Notes: generated by a model not told the origin, from the sequence alone. A stretch of DNA of 64,000 nt from Chitinophaga sp. CF118 (GCF_900112615.1 NZ_FOMK01000006.1:186001-250000); one strand, 5' to 3'. Positions 1 through 8,983 are shown, numbered from the stretch's first letter. Numbers and translations: made by a program.

Positions 1-1
1 T

Positions 2-817
2 GCAATGGCATTACCCGCCAGTAAAGGAAAGATTGTATCCGCACAGGTGGAGGCTTCTATTGCAGGTGCGGCAGCTACTTATCTTGAGAATAAATCATAC
101 TATACAAATGGCAGTGGGGTGGATGTTGGTGTACCTATAGGTGATCCTTCTGTTAATGAAGCGGCTTTCACCAGGGTAACATTCACTAAAGATACAAACG
201 CTGTTACACTCCGTTATTATTATAGTATTCCGCAAGAGGCCCGTGGTAAGTCTGTTAAATTTACGTTCTCGGTAAAAAGCAGTAATGGAGAATCCGTATC
301 TTATGCTATGGGGCCCTATGTGATCTCCAAAATGGATATGGTGCTGGATCTGCCTGTAAAGAATGCAGATTCCTGTTTTATTTCGATAGCGGATATGGCT
401 GTTTATAATGCCGCTGATGCAGCTGCCAAAGCGGATAAGATAGACCTGGTGTATCTCTATCGTTCTATTCCCAATATCTCATTTGGTCACGCACTTGTAT
501 CACCCGGAGCAGATCCTGTATATCTTCCGGATGTTGTATTGCCACCCAATGCTAACAGGGTAACGAAGGTCAGTAAGGTATGGAACCTGAGAGATTTTAA
601 TCTCGCCCGTCTGCAATACGGGATCTATATTGATGACCTTGATTTTCAACAACTGGATATTTCCAATGCACCTGGTTATGCAGTTAATTTTAAGGCTGAA
701 GCGGGAGCATGGGTGGAAACTACTGATGGAAAATACAGGGCGTATATTTATATAAATAAAGCTGATAATGCTAAAAAGAGTGCTGTAATCAGCATGAAAC
801 GATATACACTTAAATAA
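2..817 (+). CDS. DUF4466-like secreted protein, 5'-truncated by window edge
   Basis: The reading frame is open to the left edge, so the first Met visible (position 5) is probably internal and the signal peptide lies outside the window. The protein is beta-rich, with an N-terminal half resembling an Ig-like module and a C-terminal half with clustered aromatic and Asp residues (motifs DLVYLYRSIP and IYIDDLDFQQ). It resembles the DUF4466 proteins found in Bacteroidota polysaccharide utilisation loci; this family assignment is from memory and no function is established. It lies 8 bp upstream of an alginate-lyase-like gene and is probably co-transcribed with it, which suggests a surface glycan-binding role (inference). 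Confidence 0.6.
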   Translation, partial: AMALPASKGKIVSAQVEASIAGAAATYLENKSYYTNGSGVDVGVPIGDPSVNEAAFTRVTFTKDTNAVTLRYYYSIPQEARGKSVKFTFSVKSSNGESVSYAMGPYVISKMDMVLDLPVKNADSCFISIADMAVYNAADAAAKADKIDLVYLYRSIPNISFGHALVSPGADPVYLPDVVLPPNANRVTKVSKVWNLRDFNLARLQYGIYIDDLDFQQLDISNAPGYAVNFKAEAGAWVETTDGKYRAYIYINKADNAKKSAVISMKRYTLK

Positions 818-825
818 ATGTTGTT

Positions 826-2022
826 ATGAAAATGTTCAAACTATTGTTATTATTCTCGATCTGTACAAAAGTATATGCGGCACAGTTGCCACCACATACT
901 TTCCTGATCAAACCTGCCGCTTTACTCAGTGGAAAACAAAAGATAGAACAGAAAGATCCGGTTATGCAACAAGCGTTATCCGATTTGATAGCGGCTGCCG
1001 ATCAGTCATTAAAGAATGGCCCTTACTCTGTTGTGTATAAGGAGAAAACCCCGTCCAGCGGAGATAAACATGACTATATGAGTGTTGCGCCATACTGGTG
1101 GCCGGACTCCAGTAAAGCAAACGGATTGCCTTATATCCGGAAAGATGGACAAACAAATCCGGAACGTTTTACTATTAAGGATGCTTCATACCAGAATGCA
1201 CTTTCAGAAGATGTTTATCGCTTGGGATTAGCCTGGTTTTATACTGGTAATGAAAAGTATGCTACACATGCGGTTAAACTCCTCAGAACCTGGTACCTGG
1301 ATCCTGCCACAAGGATGAATCCAAATCTTAATTATGGGCAGGCCATTCCCGGTATCACAGAGGGAAGAGGTATTGGTCTGATTGATATGCATAATCTACC
1401 AATGCTGATTGACGGTATTCAGCTTTTGAAAAATTCACCTGCATTTGCTCCATCTGAATACAAGGCAATCCAGGCATGGTATAAACAATACCTGAACTGG
1501 ATGCGTACCAGCCCAATAGGACTGGAGGAGGCGAATGCATCGAATAATCATGGTACCTGGTATGATGTACAGCAAATGATCATCGCCTTATTCACAGATC
1601 AACCGGAGCTTGCGAAAAAGATCGTGGAAGATCAGACACAAAAACGTATTGATGGACAGTTGACAGAAGACGGTCAGCAGCCCCGTGAATTGGAGCGTAC
1701 ACTTTCCTGGCATTATTCCCTGTTTAATCTGAGAGCTTTTTTTGAACTGGCTTTGCTCGCCGAAAATGTAAAGGTCGATTTGTGGAATTATGAAAGCGCG
1801 GGAAAAAAGAAACTGCAAAACGCTTTTGTATGGTTACTACCTTATGCGGAAGATGTGAAGAAATGGGAACATCAGCAAATCAAACCTAAGGATGATAAGG
1901 AATTCCTGGAACTGGCAAAGATAGCAGCAGAGAAGTATCCCACTATGGATCTTGCTCCGCTTTGGGAACATCACAAAGACTTTAAGAATAAAATGTTTTT
2001 ACTTACCAACTGGGACTATTAA
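826..2022 (+). CDS. Alginate lyase family polysaccharide lyase (PL5/PL38-like)
   Basis: Predicted secreted polysaccharide lyase of 398 aa with an N-terminal signal peptide ending near residue 19. The alpha-toroid alginate_lyase domain fills the rest. The APYWWPD motif sits near residues 88-94 and the NNHGTW motif near 240-245; in this fold the paired Asn-His contributes to the beta-elimination site acting on uronic acids. The motif set is closer to what I recall for PL38-type glucuronan lyases than for classical PL5, but the substrate cannot be fixed from sequence alone. The gene is only 3 bp upstream of a heparinase-like gene, so the two likely form a periplasmic depolymerising pair. Confidence 0.8.
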   Translation: MKMFKLLLLFSICTKVYAAQLPPHTFLIKPAALLSGKQKIEQKDPVMQQALSDLIAAADQSLKNGPYSVVYKEKTPSSGDKHDYMSVAPYWWPDSSKANGLPYIRKDGQTNPERFTIKDASYQNALSEDVYRLGLAWFYTGNEKYATHAVKLLRTWYLDPATRMNPNLNYGQAIPGITEGRGIGLIDMHNLPMLIDGIQLLKNSPAFAPSEYKAIQAWYKQYLNWMRTSPIGLEEANASNNHGTWYDVQQMIIALFTDQPELAKKIVEDQTQKRIDGQLTEDGQQPRELERTLSWHYSLFNLRAFFELALLAENVKVDLWNYESAGKKKLQNAFVWLLPYAEDVKKWEHQQIKPKDDKEFLELAKIAAEKYPTMDLAPLWEHHKDFKNKMFLLTNWDY

Positions 2023-2025
2023 AAC

Positions 2026-3957
2026 ATGAAAAAGATTCTATTCTTTACCTGTATGCTGCTAGCCTGTCACGGGCTGGCAGCACAGGATCTCCTGAGTGGT
2101 AAATATACAGCAAAGCAGCTGTCGCGGTTGTTAATACCACAGGCTAAATGGGAACCTTTCCCTCATACAAACAACAGGGCCGGATGGACGAAGGCCGACC
2201 CTGTGATAGGAAAAGCAGTAATACAAAAAGCCGAAGGGTATTTAAATTATGAGTGGCCGGGAATACCTGCGGTAAAGTCACTTCTTATTGTACGTAACGG
2301 CAACCGGAGTGAGTACCAGGAGATCAGTAATAAAAAACGGCTGGTATTAGGCACTTTGTTACTGGCAGAGGTATACGAAAACAAAGGACGGTTTATTGAT
2401 CCTATTATAAACGGCGTATGGTCTATCTGTGAAGAGTCTTTCTGGGGAGCCTCAGCGCATCTGCCACATAGTAAAGCGTATGCCGGACTGATGGATGTGT
2501 CCGCACCTTTCGTAGAGCTTTTTTCAGCAGAAACGGGCACATTACTGGCCTGGGTAGACTATTTCGTGGGAGAAAAACTTGATAGCGTTTCTCCACAGAT
2601 AAGAAAGCGGATCTATTATGAAACCAGCAGGCGGATCTTTGAGCCACTGATGACAATACATCATGGGTGGATGAGTACGAATGCAAATGGCAGGCGGCCG
2701 AATAACTGGAATCCCTGGATCTGTTCCAACTGGCTGAATTCAGTATTGTTATTAGAAAAGGATGATAAGAAACGTACAACTGCAGTTTATAAATTATTGG
2801 GTGTGCTGGATGAATTTCTGAATCCTTATCCGGCAGATGGTGGCTGTGATGAAGGGCCGGGTTACTGGGGCGCCGCCGCAGCTTCATTGTATGATAACAT
2901 TTCCCTGCTGAATCTTGCCAGCAATAATGCTTTTGCATATATGTATGAAGATAGGAAGGTCGTTGAGATGGGCCGGTTCATTTATCGTGCACAGATCAGT
3001 GAACGTTACTTCCTTGATTTTGCAGATGCAGATCCTCAGCCCAGGATGCCTGCCAGTATGATTTACCGGTTTGGAAAGGATATAAAGGATCCGGACATGA
3101 TGAAATTCGGTGCTTATTATCTGGATGGTGAAGATCAGACTGCCGTAGGTGGATATCATTTCTTCAGGCGTCTTTTCTCATTGTTCATGCAGGAGGAATT
3201 CAATCATGCAGCAAAAGGATTACTGTTACCCGCAGAATTCTGGTGGCCGGATCTGGAGGTGATGATAGCCCGCGACGGGCAGGGGAGTACGAAAGGTTTT
3301 TTTGTAGCAGCAAAAGGAGGTAATAATGATGAAAGTCATAACCATAATGATATTGGTAACTATGTAGTGTATTATGATGGGATGCCTGTATTGATCGATG
3401 TAGGGCGTGGGACATATACTGCCAAAACGTTCAGTAGTAAAAGATATGACATCTGGTATAACCGGTCGGACTATCACAATACACCTACCGTAAACGGTTA
3501 TACTCAACAAGCAGGTGGACAGTTTAAGGCAGAACAGGTTTTTTATCAATCCGATTCGTCTTATAGCCAGGTCACCATGGATATTGGAGCTTCTTATCCT
3601 GCAGCGGCAGGTATTGAAAAATGGGAGCGGAGTATCCGGCTGAACAGGCAGAAAAGTGTGGAGGTGGAAGATCTTATAAAGTTGAAAACAGGAAATTCTG
3701 TTACAGAACACCTGATGACCTGTTACCCTGTGGATGTGGAGAATCCCGGTATACTGGTTATTCATCAGCCATCCAAAGATCTTTATCTGCAGTACCCTTC
3801 AGAAAAATTTACTATCAGTATAGAGAAAGTGCCTTTGGTGGCTATGGAAGATCAGGGTGTAAAGCAGAAATGGGGTGATAATATTTACAGGATCAACTTA
3901 AAAGCGATCGGACTGGAAGCAAAAGACCATTTCATTTTTTCAGTTACAGCGAAATAG
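2026..3957 (+). CDS. Heparinase II/III family polysaccharide lyase
   Basis: A 643-aa protein with a Sec signal (cleavage after AAQ near residue 20), an N-terminal alpha/alpha toroid (roughly 40-380) and a C-terminal heparinase II/III-like beta-sandwich (roughly 400-640). The sandwich begins with ESHNHND near residues 436-442, the conserved His/Asn-rich strand that contributes metal and catalytic ligands in this superfamily. Exo-type uronate lyases in Bacteroidota often have this architecture, and partnership with the adjacent alginate-lyase-fold enzyme suggests sequential breakdown of a uronic-acid polymer. The 3' end overlaps the convergent amine oxidase gene by 14 bp. Substrate unknown. Confidence 0.82.
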   Translation: MKKILFFTCMLLACHGLAAQDLLSGKYTAKQLSRLLIPQAKWEPFPHTNNRAGWTKADPVIGKAVIQKAEGYLNYEWPGIPAVKSLLIVRNGNRSEYQEISNKKRLVLGTLLLAEVYENKGRFIDPIINGVWSICEESFWGASAHLPHSKAYAGLMDVSAPFVELFSAETGTLLAWVDYFVGEKLDSVSPQIRKRIYYETSRRIFEPLMTIHHGWMSTNANGRRPNNWNPWICSNWLNSVLLLEKDDKKRTTAVYKLLGVLDEFLNPYPADGGCDEGPGYWGAAAASLYDNISLLNLASNNAFAYMYEDRKVVEMGRFIYRAQISERYFLDFADADPQPRMPASMIYRFGKDIKDPDMMKFGAYYLDGEDQTAVGGYHFFRRLFSLFMQEEFNHAAKGLLLPAEFWWPDLEVMIARDGQGSTKGFFVAAKGGNNDESHNHNDIGNYVVYYDGMPVLIDVGRGTYTAKTFSSKRYDIWYNRSDYHNTPTVNGYTQQAGGQFKAEQVFYQSDSSYSQVTMDIGASYPAAAGIEKWERSIRLNRQKSVEVEDLIKLKTGNSVTEHLMTCYPVDVENPGILVIHQPSKDLYLQYPSEKFTISIEKVPLVAMEDQGVKQKWGDNIYRINLKAIGLEAKDHFIFSVTAK

Positions 3958-5167
3958 CATGATGAATCATTTGTGCTACATTTCTGCCACTGACTAATGC
4001 TGCCTCTACCGTACCCGGATGGTTTCCCTCATATAAAGCTTCTCCGGCAAAGTAGATTGTATCCTGTATGGGTGTATTTAAGACCTTCCGGGCGTTATCT
4101 GACAGTGGTGTATCATAACTGTAAGCTCCCAACGTTTCAGGATCGTCTGCCCAGTTTAAAATGTAACTGTTTACCAGCGGAGGAAGTTCCTTTTGAAATA
4201 TTCCGGATAATGACTCCAGGGCTGTTTTCAATATCTCATCTGTTGGCACCTGTTTAAAGTTTTCTGCCGGTGGACCACCCAGCCATCCTGTAAGTACAGG
4301 TACATTTCCGGGAGATTGTGTCCACCAGGTAGGTATTTTTTCATTGCTGAAGATAAAGCCTGTATCATTTTTCCAGAAGGTTTCTTTGAACTCAAGCACT
4401 ATTTTAAGTACGCTGCCCCAGCCGATATGACTGGCAGCATTCATATAATCATCTATAGCAGGATTAAAGAAAATGGAACCGTATTGCAGTACCCCCAGTG
4501 AAGTGGTGACGATCAGTTTCTGTGCTGTGTAAGATTGTCCGTTTCCGGTGGTTACTGTTAGGTTTCCATTTTCCCAATCTACTTTTGTTACAGGATTTCC
4601 TGTGATAATATTGCAATCCTTTTTTCTGCATTCATCTGCCAGGAAATTTATCATAGAACAATAACCCTGATCTATCCTGAAATTCGTTTCAATTCCTGCT
4701 GTCCATTCATTGTACAGAAACTTCACACTAACTTTTGAAGGATTGGCGAGGTCGAAGCCCTGTACAAAACCGGTGATCTCTTCCCTTAATTCCCTGTATT
4801 TAGCTTCAGCGTAATGAGTTTCCAGGAATTCTATCAATGTCATGTCTGCTGTTAAGCTGCCCATGTTTTCTATTAGTTCATCCCAGCCTTCAATAGATTC
4901 TTCATCCTGCTCAAAGTGGCCTTTTTCTGCTCTGTACATTTTTCCACTCATAGGAGTGCAGGTAAGTCCAGCTTCTTTGAGAAGGTTTAATGTAACCGGC
5001 AGTTTGCCATGTACGAATTCAGCACCAGCTTCGATGTGCTGTTTAATGGTGTGGATTCTTCCTCCTATTATCTCTTTTGCTTCAAGGATTGTTACTTTGT
5101 AGCTGGCAGATAGTTCTCTTGCGGCCATTAATCCTGATGCTCCTGCTCCTATAATGATGATATCCAT
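3944..5167 (-). CDS. Flavin-dependent amine oxidase (NAD(P)/FAD-binding)
   Basis: A 407-aa flavin amine oxidase family protein. The dinucleotide-binding GAGASG lies at residues 7-12, an Arg-rich GGRIHT motif follows near residue 34, and the C-terminal FAD contact is FAGEALYEGNHPGTVEAA. These are the family's signatures for oxidative deamination of amines with reduction of O2. There is no signal peptide, so it is cytoplasmic. The gene is convergent with the heparinase gene and has its own strong hairpin terminator upstream, separating it from the small gene at 5261-5416. The substrate (polyamine, aromatic amine or amino acid) cannot be assigned. Confidence 0.85.
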   Translation of the reverse strand: MDIIIIGAGASGLMAARELSASYKVTILEAKEIIGGRIHTIKQHIEAGAEFVHGKLPVTLNLLKEAGLTCTPMSGKMYRAEKGHFEQDEESIEGWDELIENMGSLTADMTLIEFLETHYAEAKYRELREEITGFVQGFDLANPSKVSVKFLYNEWTAGIETNFRIDQGYCSMINFLADECRKKDCNIITGNPVTKVDWENGNLTVTTGNGQSYTAQKLIVTTSLGVLQYGSIFFNPAIDDYMNAASHIGWGSVLKIVLEFKETFWKNDTGFIFSNEKIPTWWTQSPGNVPVLTGWLGGPPAENFKQVPTDEILKTALESLSGIFQKELPPLVNSYILNWADDPETLGAYSYDTPLSDNARKVLNTPIQDTIYFAGEALYEGNHPGTVEAALVSGRNVAQMIHHAISL

Positions 5168-5204
5168 ACTGTTAATTATAAATTGATCTGGGCAAAACTT
5201 TTAT

Positions 5205-5245
5205 AAAAAAGGAAAGCTGCACCTTGGCGCAGCTTTCCCTTTTTT
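5205..5245. terminator. Bidirectional intrinsic terminator
   Basis: A perfect 10-bp stem (GGAAAGCTGC at 5211-5220 with GCAGCTTTCC at 5229-5238) and an 8-nt loop are flanked by A6 on the left and T6 on the right. It would terminate the small 51-aa gene on the minus strand before the amine oxidase gene. Confidence 0.85.
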
Positions 5246-5260
5246 AATAATTTATATGTA

Positions 5261-5416
5261 TCAACTACCTCTTGTACCACCTGTTTTGATAGGTTTCTTC
5301 GTAAAAGAAGCATTTTTACTGGATTGCATAAATGAGTTCGGGTTTGCACCTGGCATATTAGGTTTTGTCTGAGTGGCTTTTTTGCCAGCTTTCTTATTAT
5401 TTGATAGTAATGACAT
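5261..5416 (-). CDS. Small basic protein of 51 aa
   Basis: A short frame starts at ATG 5416-5414 and ends TGA at 5263-5261. The product is very basic and Lys/Asn/Ser/Thr-rich with no hydrophobic stretch, and it ends in KTGGTRGS. A good terminator lies immediately downstream, which supports it as an independent transcription unit. Similar tiny basic proteins with a C-terminal GGTRGS-like tail are, as I recall, annotated as hypothetical in Chitinophaga-type genomes. The composition suggests a nucleic-acid or ribosome-associated peptide, but that is only an inference. Confidence 0.55.
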   Translation of the reverse strand: MSLLSNNKKAGKKATQTKPNMPGANPNSFMQSSKNASFTKKPIKTGGTRGS

Positions 5417-5495
5417 AATCCATATATTTTGTTATGTAAATATACTTCATTATCACGAATCTAGCTAAAGAGGAGGTGGATAAGATAATTAACAG

Positions 5496-5521
5496 CAGAA
5501 AAGCCCCGGTAAACCGGAGCT
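5496..5521 (-). terminator. Intrinsic terminator of the DinB-like gene
   Basis: On the minus strand AGCTCCGG pairs with CCGGGGCT around a 4-nt loop (8 bp including one G-U), followed by TTTTCTG. It lies 30 bp downstream of the DinB-like stop codon. Confidence 0.7.
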
Positions 5522-5550
5522 TTCCTGTTGTTGCTACCAGGAATCAACAA

Positions 5551-6063
5551 TTAATCACGGTTATAGAATGCTGGCGGTTCTATGCCCAGAGAGCGCAGGT
5601 AAACATATCCCTGACCCCTGTGATGAATCTCATTATCAATGAAGTAGAATAACAGACTATTAATGGTTCCTTCATATTGTCCAAATGCTAAGTCCCTTTC
5701 TATGAAGCGGTTAGGAGGGATTTCCTGCCAGAGTCTGTCGATTTCAGCAGTGATATCATCCCAGCGTTCCAGTAGTGCTGCTTTTGTAGCCGGACCGGGT
5801 TTGCCGGTATGATGTTCCAACTGATCGGTGGTTTGCCATTGACCGGTCACGATGCCATTAATGCCTGGAGCTGTCATCCCTATCATTTCCATTGCTAGTT
5901 CTGAAAAAGAGCGCATGCCGCCAATGGAATATGAGAAAAGCTTGTCTTCAGGAAAGGCTTCAATAACGTGGCGGGTTAACCTGCGGTGTCCCTGCCAGTG
6001 TTCAAGCATAGCCTCCGGGGTAATTACGGTTTCTGTGGGGGTGAAAATGTCGTTGCTTGCCAT
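5551..6063 (-). CDS. DinB family protein (putative metal-dependent four-helix protein)
   Basis: 170 aa from the Met of MASNDIF; a longer frame to 6105 exists but its extra residues do not look like family sequence. The protein is a DinB/YfiT-type four-helix bundle: an N-terminal helix with HWQGHRRLTRH near residue 22, and a C-terminal NEIHHRGQGYVYLRSLG helix whose His pair would complete a three-His metal site. DinB proteins are often thiol transferases (bacillithiol, mycothiol) or of unknown function; the specific reaction cannot be read from the sequence. It is monocistronic with its own terminator. Confidence 0.82.
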   Translation of the reverse strand: MASNDIFTPTETVITPEAMLEHWQGHRRLTRHVIEAFPEDKLFSYSIGGMRSFSELAMEMIGMTAPGINGIVTGQWQTTDQLEHHTGKPGPATKAALLERWDDITAEIDRLWQEIPPNRFIERDLAFGQYEGTINSLLFYFIDNEIHHRGQGYVYLRSLGIEPPAFYNRD

Positions 6064-6270
6064 GTTATTATATTTAAAATGGTTAAATGATCGTTTCTGA
6101 TACAAAGAAAGATAGGGGGAGTGACAACCCTATGTCAGGAGGGATAACTTAATGATGATATATTTTTTTTGGACCGATATTACCGTATTTGCTAATGTAA
6201 AGGTGATATATCTTTTCAGGGTCTTATTGTATCTTCAACTTACCTTAATCTTAATGTTAATCCGATGTAA

Positions 6271-6471
6271 ATGAATTCCACGCTCCCTAAAGCAGCTTGT
6301 CTGTTACTTTCTATCCCGGAACGGGCATGTCTGTTCCGCCACAACCCAATATCTATTGGTTGGGAGTCCTGCGTTGGCAATACCCGGCCGGCATCTTTGA
6401 ATCCAGGTGTATACATTGTGCAGGTAACAGATGGAAACGAAATATACAGCAGTAAGTTACTGAAGCAATAG
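6271..6471 (+). pseudogene. Remnant of a type IX secretion C-terminal sorting domain
   Basis: The last 30 or so residues of this short frame (LNPGVYIVQVTDG ... SSKLLKQ, approximately 6390-6471) match the distal end of the type A C-terminal domain used for T9SS export in Bacteroidota. The preceding residues do not continue the beta-sandwich that normally makes the domain about 70-80 aa, and there is no upstream cargo module. I read it as the surviving tail of a decayed secreted-protein gene, pointing to T9SS in this genome. It ends 5 bp from the end of the convergent glucokinase gene. Confidence 0.55.
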
Positions 6472-6475
6472 TCGT

Positions 6476-7498
6476 TTATTCATTAGGGTTTATTGCATAC
6501 CATGCCGCACCCAGCAGTGCTGTTTTATCATTCAGAATGATCTTTACCGGGATATCTTCCAGCAAATGTTTCATACGGCCAAAATCGTGGAACCATTTTA
6601 TGAAGATATGGGAATCTACCAGTTTTAAGTTTTTGGGCATGATACCACCACCGATAAAGATACCAGCTGTGGCTTTTACCTTCAGTGCGAGATTAGCGGC
6701 TTCTATAGCCAGGTAGCGAAGGAAAAGCGTCATAGTTTCTGCGCAAATGGGCACAGTATCTGCATTTTCGCTAATCAATGCAGGAGCATCATCATGCACC
6801 AGCATTTTATCTGTTAACCATGCCGGAGCATCCATTTCTTTCAGATCCCTGAGAAACTCATAGATGGTGAAAATACCCGGACCGCTGATAAGGCGTTCCC
6901 AGCTTACGTGACCGAATTTCCGTTGCAGGTAGGTGAATAATTCAAGGTCCGGCTCAGTACGGGGTGCAAAATCGCAATGCCCTCCTTCTGTAGGGAAGGG
7001 ATGCGCATTTTTCCCATCCCAGTATATCCCGGCTTCGCCCAGTCCTGTACCGGGGGCAATGATGCCCCAGTTACCCGGAATATGTTTTCCTTTATGAATG
7101 GTATGCAGATCTTTTTCTTCCAGTACAGCGAGGCCATAAGCGGTTGTTTCCAGGTCATTAATGAGATGAACGGGAATGTTATTATATAAATGGGCTATTT
7201 CATTACTATCGATTGTCCAGGGAACATTGGTGATCTTTACTTTTCCGTTTAATACGGGACCGGCTACACCAAAACACATTCTGTCCGGTACCTTATCTCC
7301 TAAAAAGTCAGTTAACATCTTCCCAAGACTATTGTAATCTTTTGAAAGGTATTTATCCTCCTTTAGAAGTGTGAACGTTTTCCCATCATAGTTGTAAAGC
7401 GCTAAATTGGTTTTTGTTCCACCAATATCACCGGCCAGCAGGGTGCAGGTATGTTGTGCTGACCAGTCATTTTTACCGGTCCTTAACGGAATAAGCAT
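6476..7498 (-). CDS. glk: Glucokinase
   Basis: A 340-aa protein of the glucokinase (PF02685-type) family, which phosphorylates glucose with ATP. The phosphate-binding GDIGGTKTN lies near residues 23-31, a catalytic NDLETTAYG segment near 115, the APGTGLGEAG adenosine motif near 150 and a sugar-binding TEGGHCDF near 171. The length matches the E. coli-type enzyme rather than ROK kinases. It is cytoplasmic, with no obvious operon partner, and convergent with the T9SS remnant. Confidence 0.9.
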   Translation of the reverse strand: MLIPLRTGKNDWSAQHTCTLLAGDIGGTKTNLALYNYDGKTFTLLKEDKYLSKDYNSLGKMLTDFLGDKVPDRMCFGVAGPVLNGKVKITNVPWTIDSNEIAHLYNNIPVHLINDLETTAYGLAVLEEKDLHTIHKGKHIPGNWGIIAPGTGLGEAGIYWDGKNAHPFPTEGGHCDFAPRTEPDLELFTYLQRKFGHVSWERLISGPGIFTIYEFLRDLKEMDAPAWLTDKMLVHDDAPALISENADTVPICAETMTLFLRYLAIEAANLALKVKATAGIFIGGGIMPKNLKLVDSHIFIKWFHDFGRMKHLLEDIPVKIILNDKTALLGAAWYAINPNE

Positions 7499-7718
7499 CT
7501 TACATCTGGTTTAAATGAATATTTAAGCTACGAATTATGTTGCACTGTAAAGGTCTTTTTTTCTACTCTTTACTCTTGTGACCGTTATTACCTCAAAGGA
7601 AGTGCCGGTTTTTAAAATTTCATCCCCATAAGAGTTTGCATGACATTTTCAGTAAATGAGTAAGATTGGAATTGTCTGAGGATAGCTAATGATTAAATAG
7701 GTTACAAAACATTTTCTT

Positions 7719-7982
7719 TTAGAATACTGGAGGGTAGGGGGCACCTCGGTTTGGATTGACGGCAAGTGTTTCTACTTCATGAATAGGAATATTTAACACT
7801 TTAGAAATAAATTTTGTATCACATCCAAGCTCTTTTAGCCTAATCGCCGTTCCTGCTTTCCCTTCTACTATTCCTTCCTCTTTCCCTATCTTATAAAACG
7901 CATCCTCTTTTACCTTGAAAAATGTTCTTGTTGAAATCATATGTTCAAATTTGAGTTTAACATTGTCATTACATAATTGCAC
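7719..7982 (-). CDS. Stand-alone duplicate of the Rpn C-terminal domain
   Basis: An 87-aa frame (GTG start at 7982) almost identical to residues ~198-288 of the rpn gene just upstream (KLKFEHMISTRTFFKVK, then IRLKELGCDTKF, then NIPIHEVETL). It carries fewer of the Gly-Glu-Gly tetrapeptide repeats (KEEGIVEGK only) and its own C-terminus. An internal ATG at residue 15 is the position equivalent to Met211 of the long protein. In characterised Rpn systems the separately translated C-terminal domain (RpnS) binds and inhibits the nuclease, so this could be a duplicated free-standing antitoxin; it could also be a simple duplication by-product. Expression is untested. Confidence 0.5.
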   Translation of the reverse strand: MQLCNDNVKLKFEHMISTRTFFKVKEDAFYKIGKEEGIVEGKAGTAIRLKELGCDTKFISKVLNIPIHEVETLAVNPNRGAPYPPVF

Positions 7983-8380
7983 TAAGACACATAGCTGATT
8001 ATTATGCTTCTCTTCTATTAAATTTCCATCTGCAGAGGTTCTATAAGTGTCTCTACTTCATGAATAGGAATATTTAACACTTTAGAAGTAAATTCTGTAT
8101 CACATCCAAGTTCTTTTAGCCTGATAGCTGTTTGTTTTTTATTTGCAGCCTCACCTTCCACCTTTCCTTCTTCCTTCCCTTCTACTCTACCTTCTTCCTT
8201 CCCTTCTACTATCCCTTCCTTTTTTCCTATCTTATAAAACGCATCATCTTTTACCTTGAAAAATGTTCTTGTTGATATCATATCTTCAAATTTAAGTTTA
8301 ACATTGTCATTACGTAATTGCACTAAGACACGTAGCTGATTATTATGCTTCTCTTTCGCTAAATCCCCATCTGCAGTGGT
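7764..8380. repeat. Imperfect tandem direct duplication within the rpn locus
   Basis: Two head-to-tail copies of the sequence encoding the Rpn C-terminal domain: about 7764-8039 (276 bp) and 8045-8380 (336 bp). They differ by scattered substitutions and by about 60 bp, because the upstream-gene copy holds extra tetrapeptide repeat codons. The junction at ~8040-8045 explains why the long protein ends in an unrelated tail (PLQMEI), which is the out-of-frame start of the second copy. Confidence 0.85.
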
Positions 8381-8911
8381 ACTGATCTCCTGCAAAATAT
8401 TTTCTAAAGCCGTCTCTGTATCATCATTTCCGAAGTTAGCTAAAATTGCAAATACTTTTATTTCAGGATCTTCTGATTGCAGAAAAAATTTATAATCAAT
8501 TTCTTTCAACGAAATTATCTTATACCAGAATCTTAAATTTTTATGCTTAATTGTTGTTTTCATAGTAACAGCATCCTGCCCCATGAAAATGACATATTGC
8601 TTTACTGGTATACGGTATTTCCGATACAACATCACAGCATATTCCGCCATGCGATATGCCATGTTTTTATCATTCTGAGACTGCCATTCTATATGGCAGA
8701 TAAAGGTACGATTCTTCCGGTCCGTTATTTTTTTAAGTACATCCGGCTTCCTTTCCTTTGTGTATTGAAGATCATCAGGAATTTCCTGGCTCTCAGAAAT
8801 ATCTAAATTCAGCACCCCGTTCATAAAAACAGGCAATACAGATTCCATATTTTCCTTTACAATCCGATCATATTTGTTAGCCTGTTTCAGGCCAATAACA
8901 TCTTTTTCCAT
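8018..8911 (-). CDS. Rpn family recombination-promoting nuclease / putative toxin
   Basis: A 297-aa PD-(D/E)XK protein of the Rpn (YhgA-like transposase) family. The N-terminal nuclease core shows KPD at residues 56-58 and HIEWQSQ around 73-79, consistent with the D...ExQ active site. A helical linker follows, then Met211, then a run of tetrapeptides alternating K-E-E-G and x-V-E-G (residues 230-253), then the C-terminal domain. Rpn proteins are DNases reported to act in phage defence and to be held in check by a C-terminal product from an internal start. The adjacent duplicated C-terminal module is unusual. A promoter-like element lies near 9052-9085. Confidence 0.82.
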   Translation of the reverse strand: MEKDVIGLKQANKYDRIVKENMESVLPVFMNGVLNLDISESQEIPDDLQYTKERKPDVLKKITDRKNRTFICHIEWQSQNDKNMAYRMAEYAVMLYRKYRIPVKQYVIFMGQDAVTMKTTIKHKNLRFWYKIISLKEIDYKFFLQSEDPEIKVFAILANFGNDDTETALENILQEISTTADGDLAKEKHNNQLRVLVQLRNDNVKLKFEDMISTRTFFKVKDDAFYKIGKKEGIVEGKEEGRVEGKEEGKVEGEAANKKQTAIRLKELGCDTEFTSKVLNIPIHEVETLIEPLQMEI

Positions 8912-8983
8912 TTAAAATAAATGAATGATTAACAAATTAGCACCTAACTTTTAACAGGGGAGAATATGAAATGATTGGGTAAC

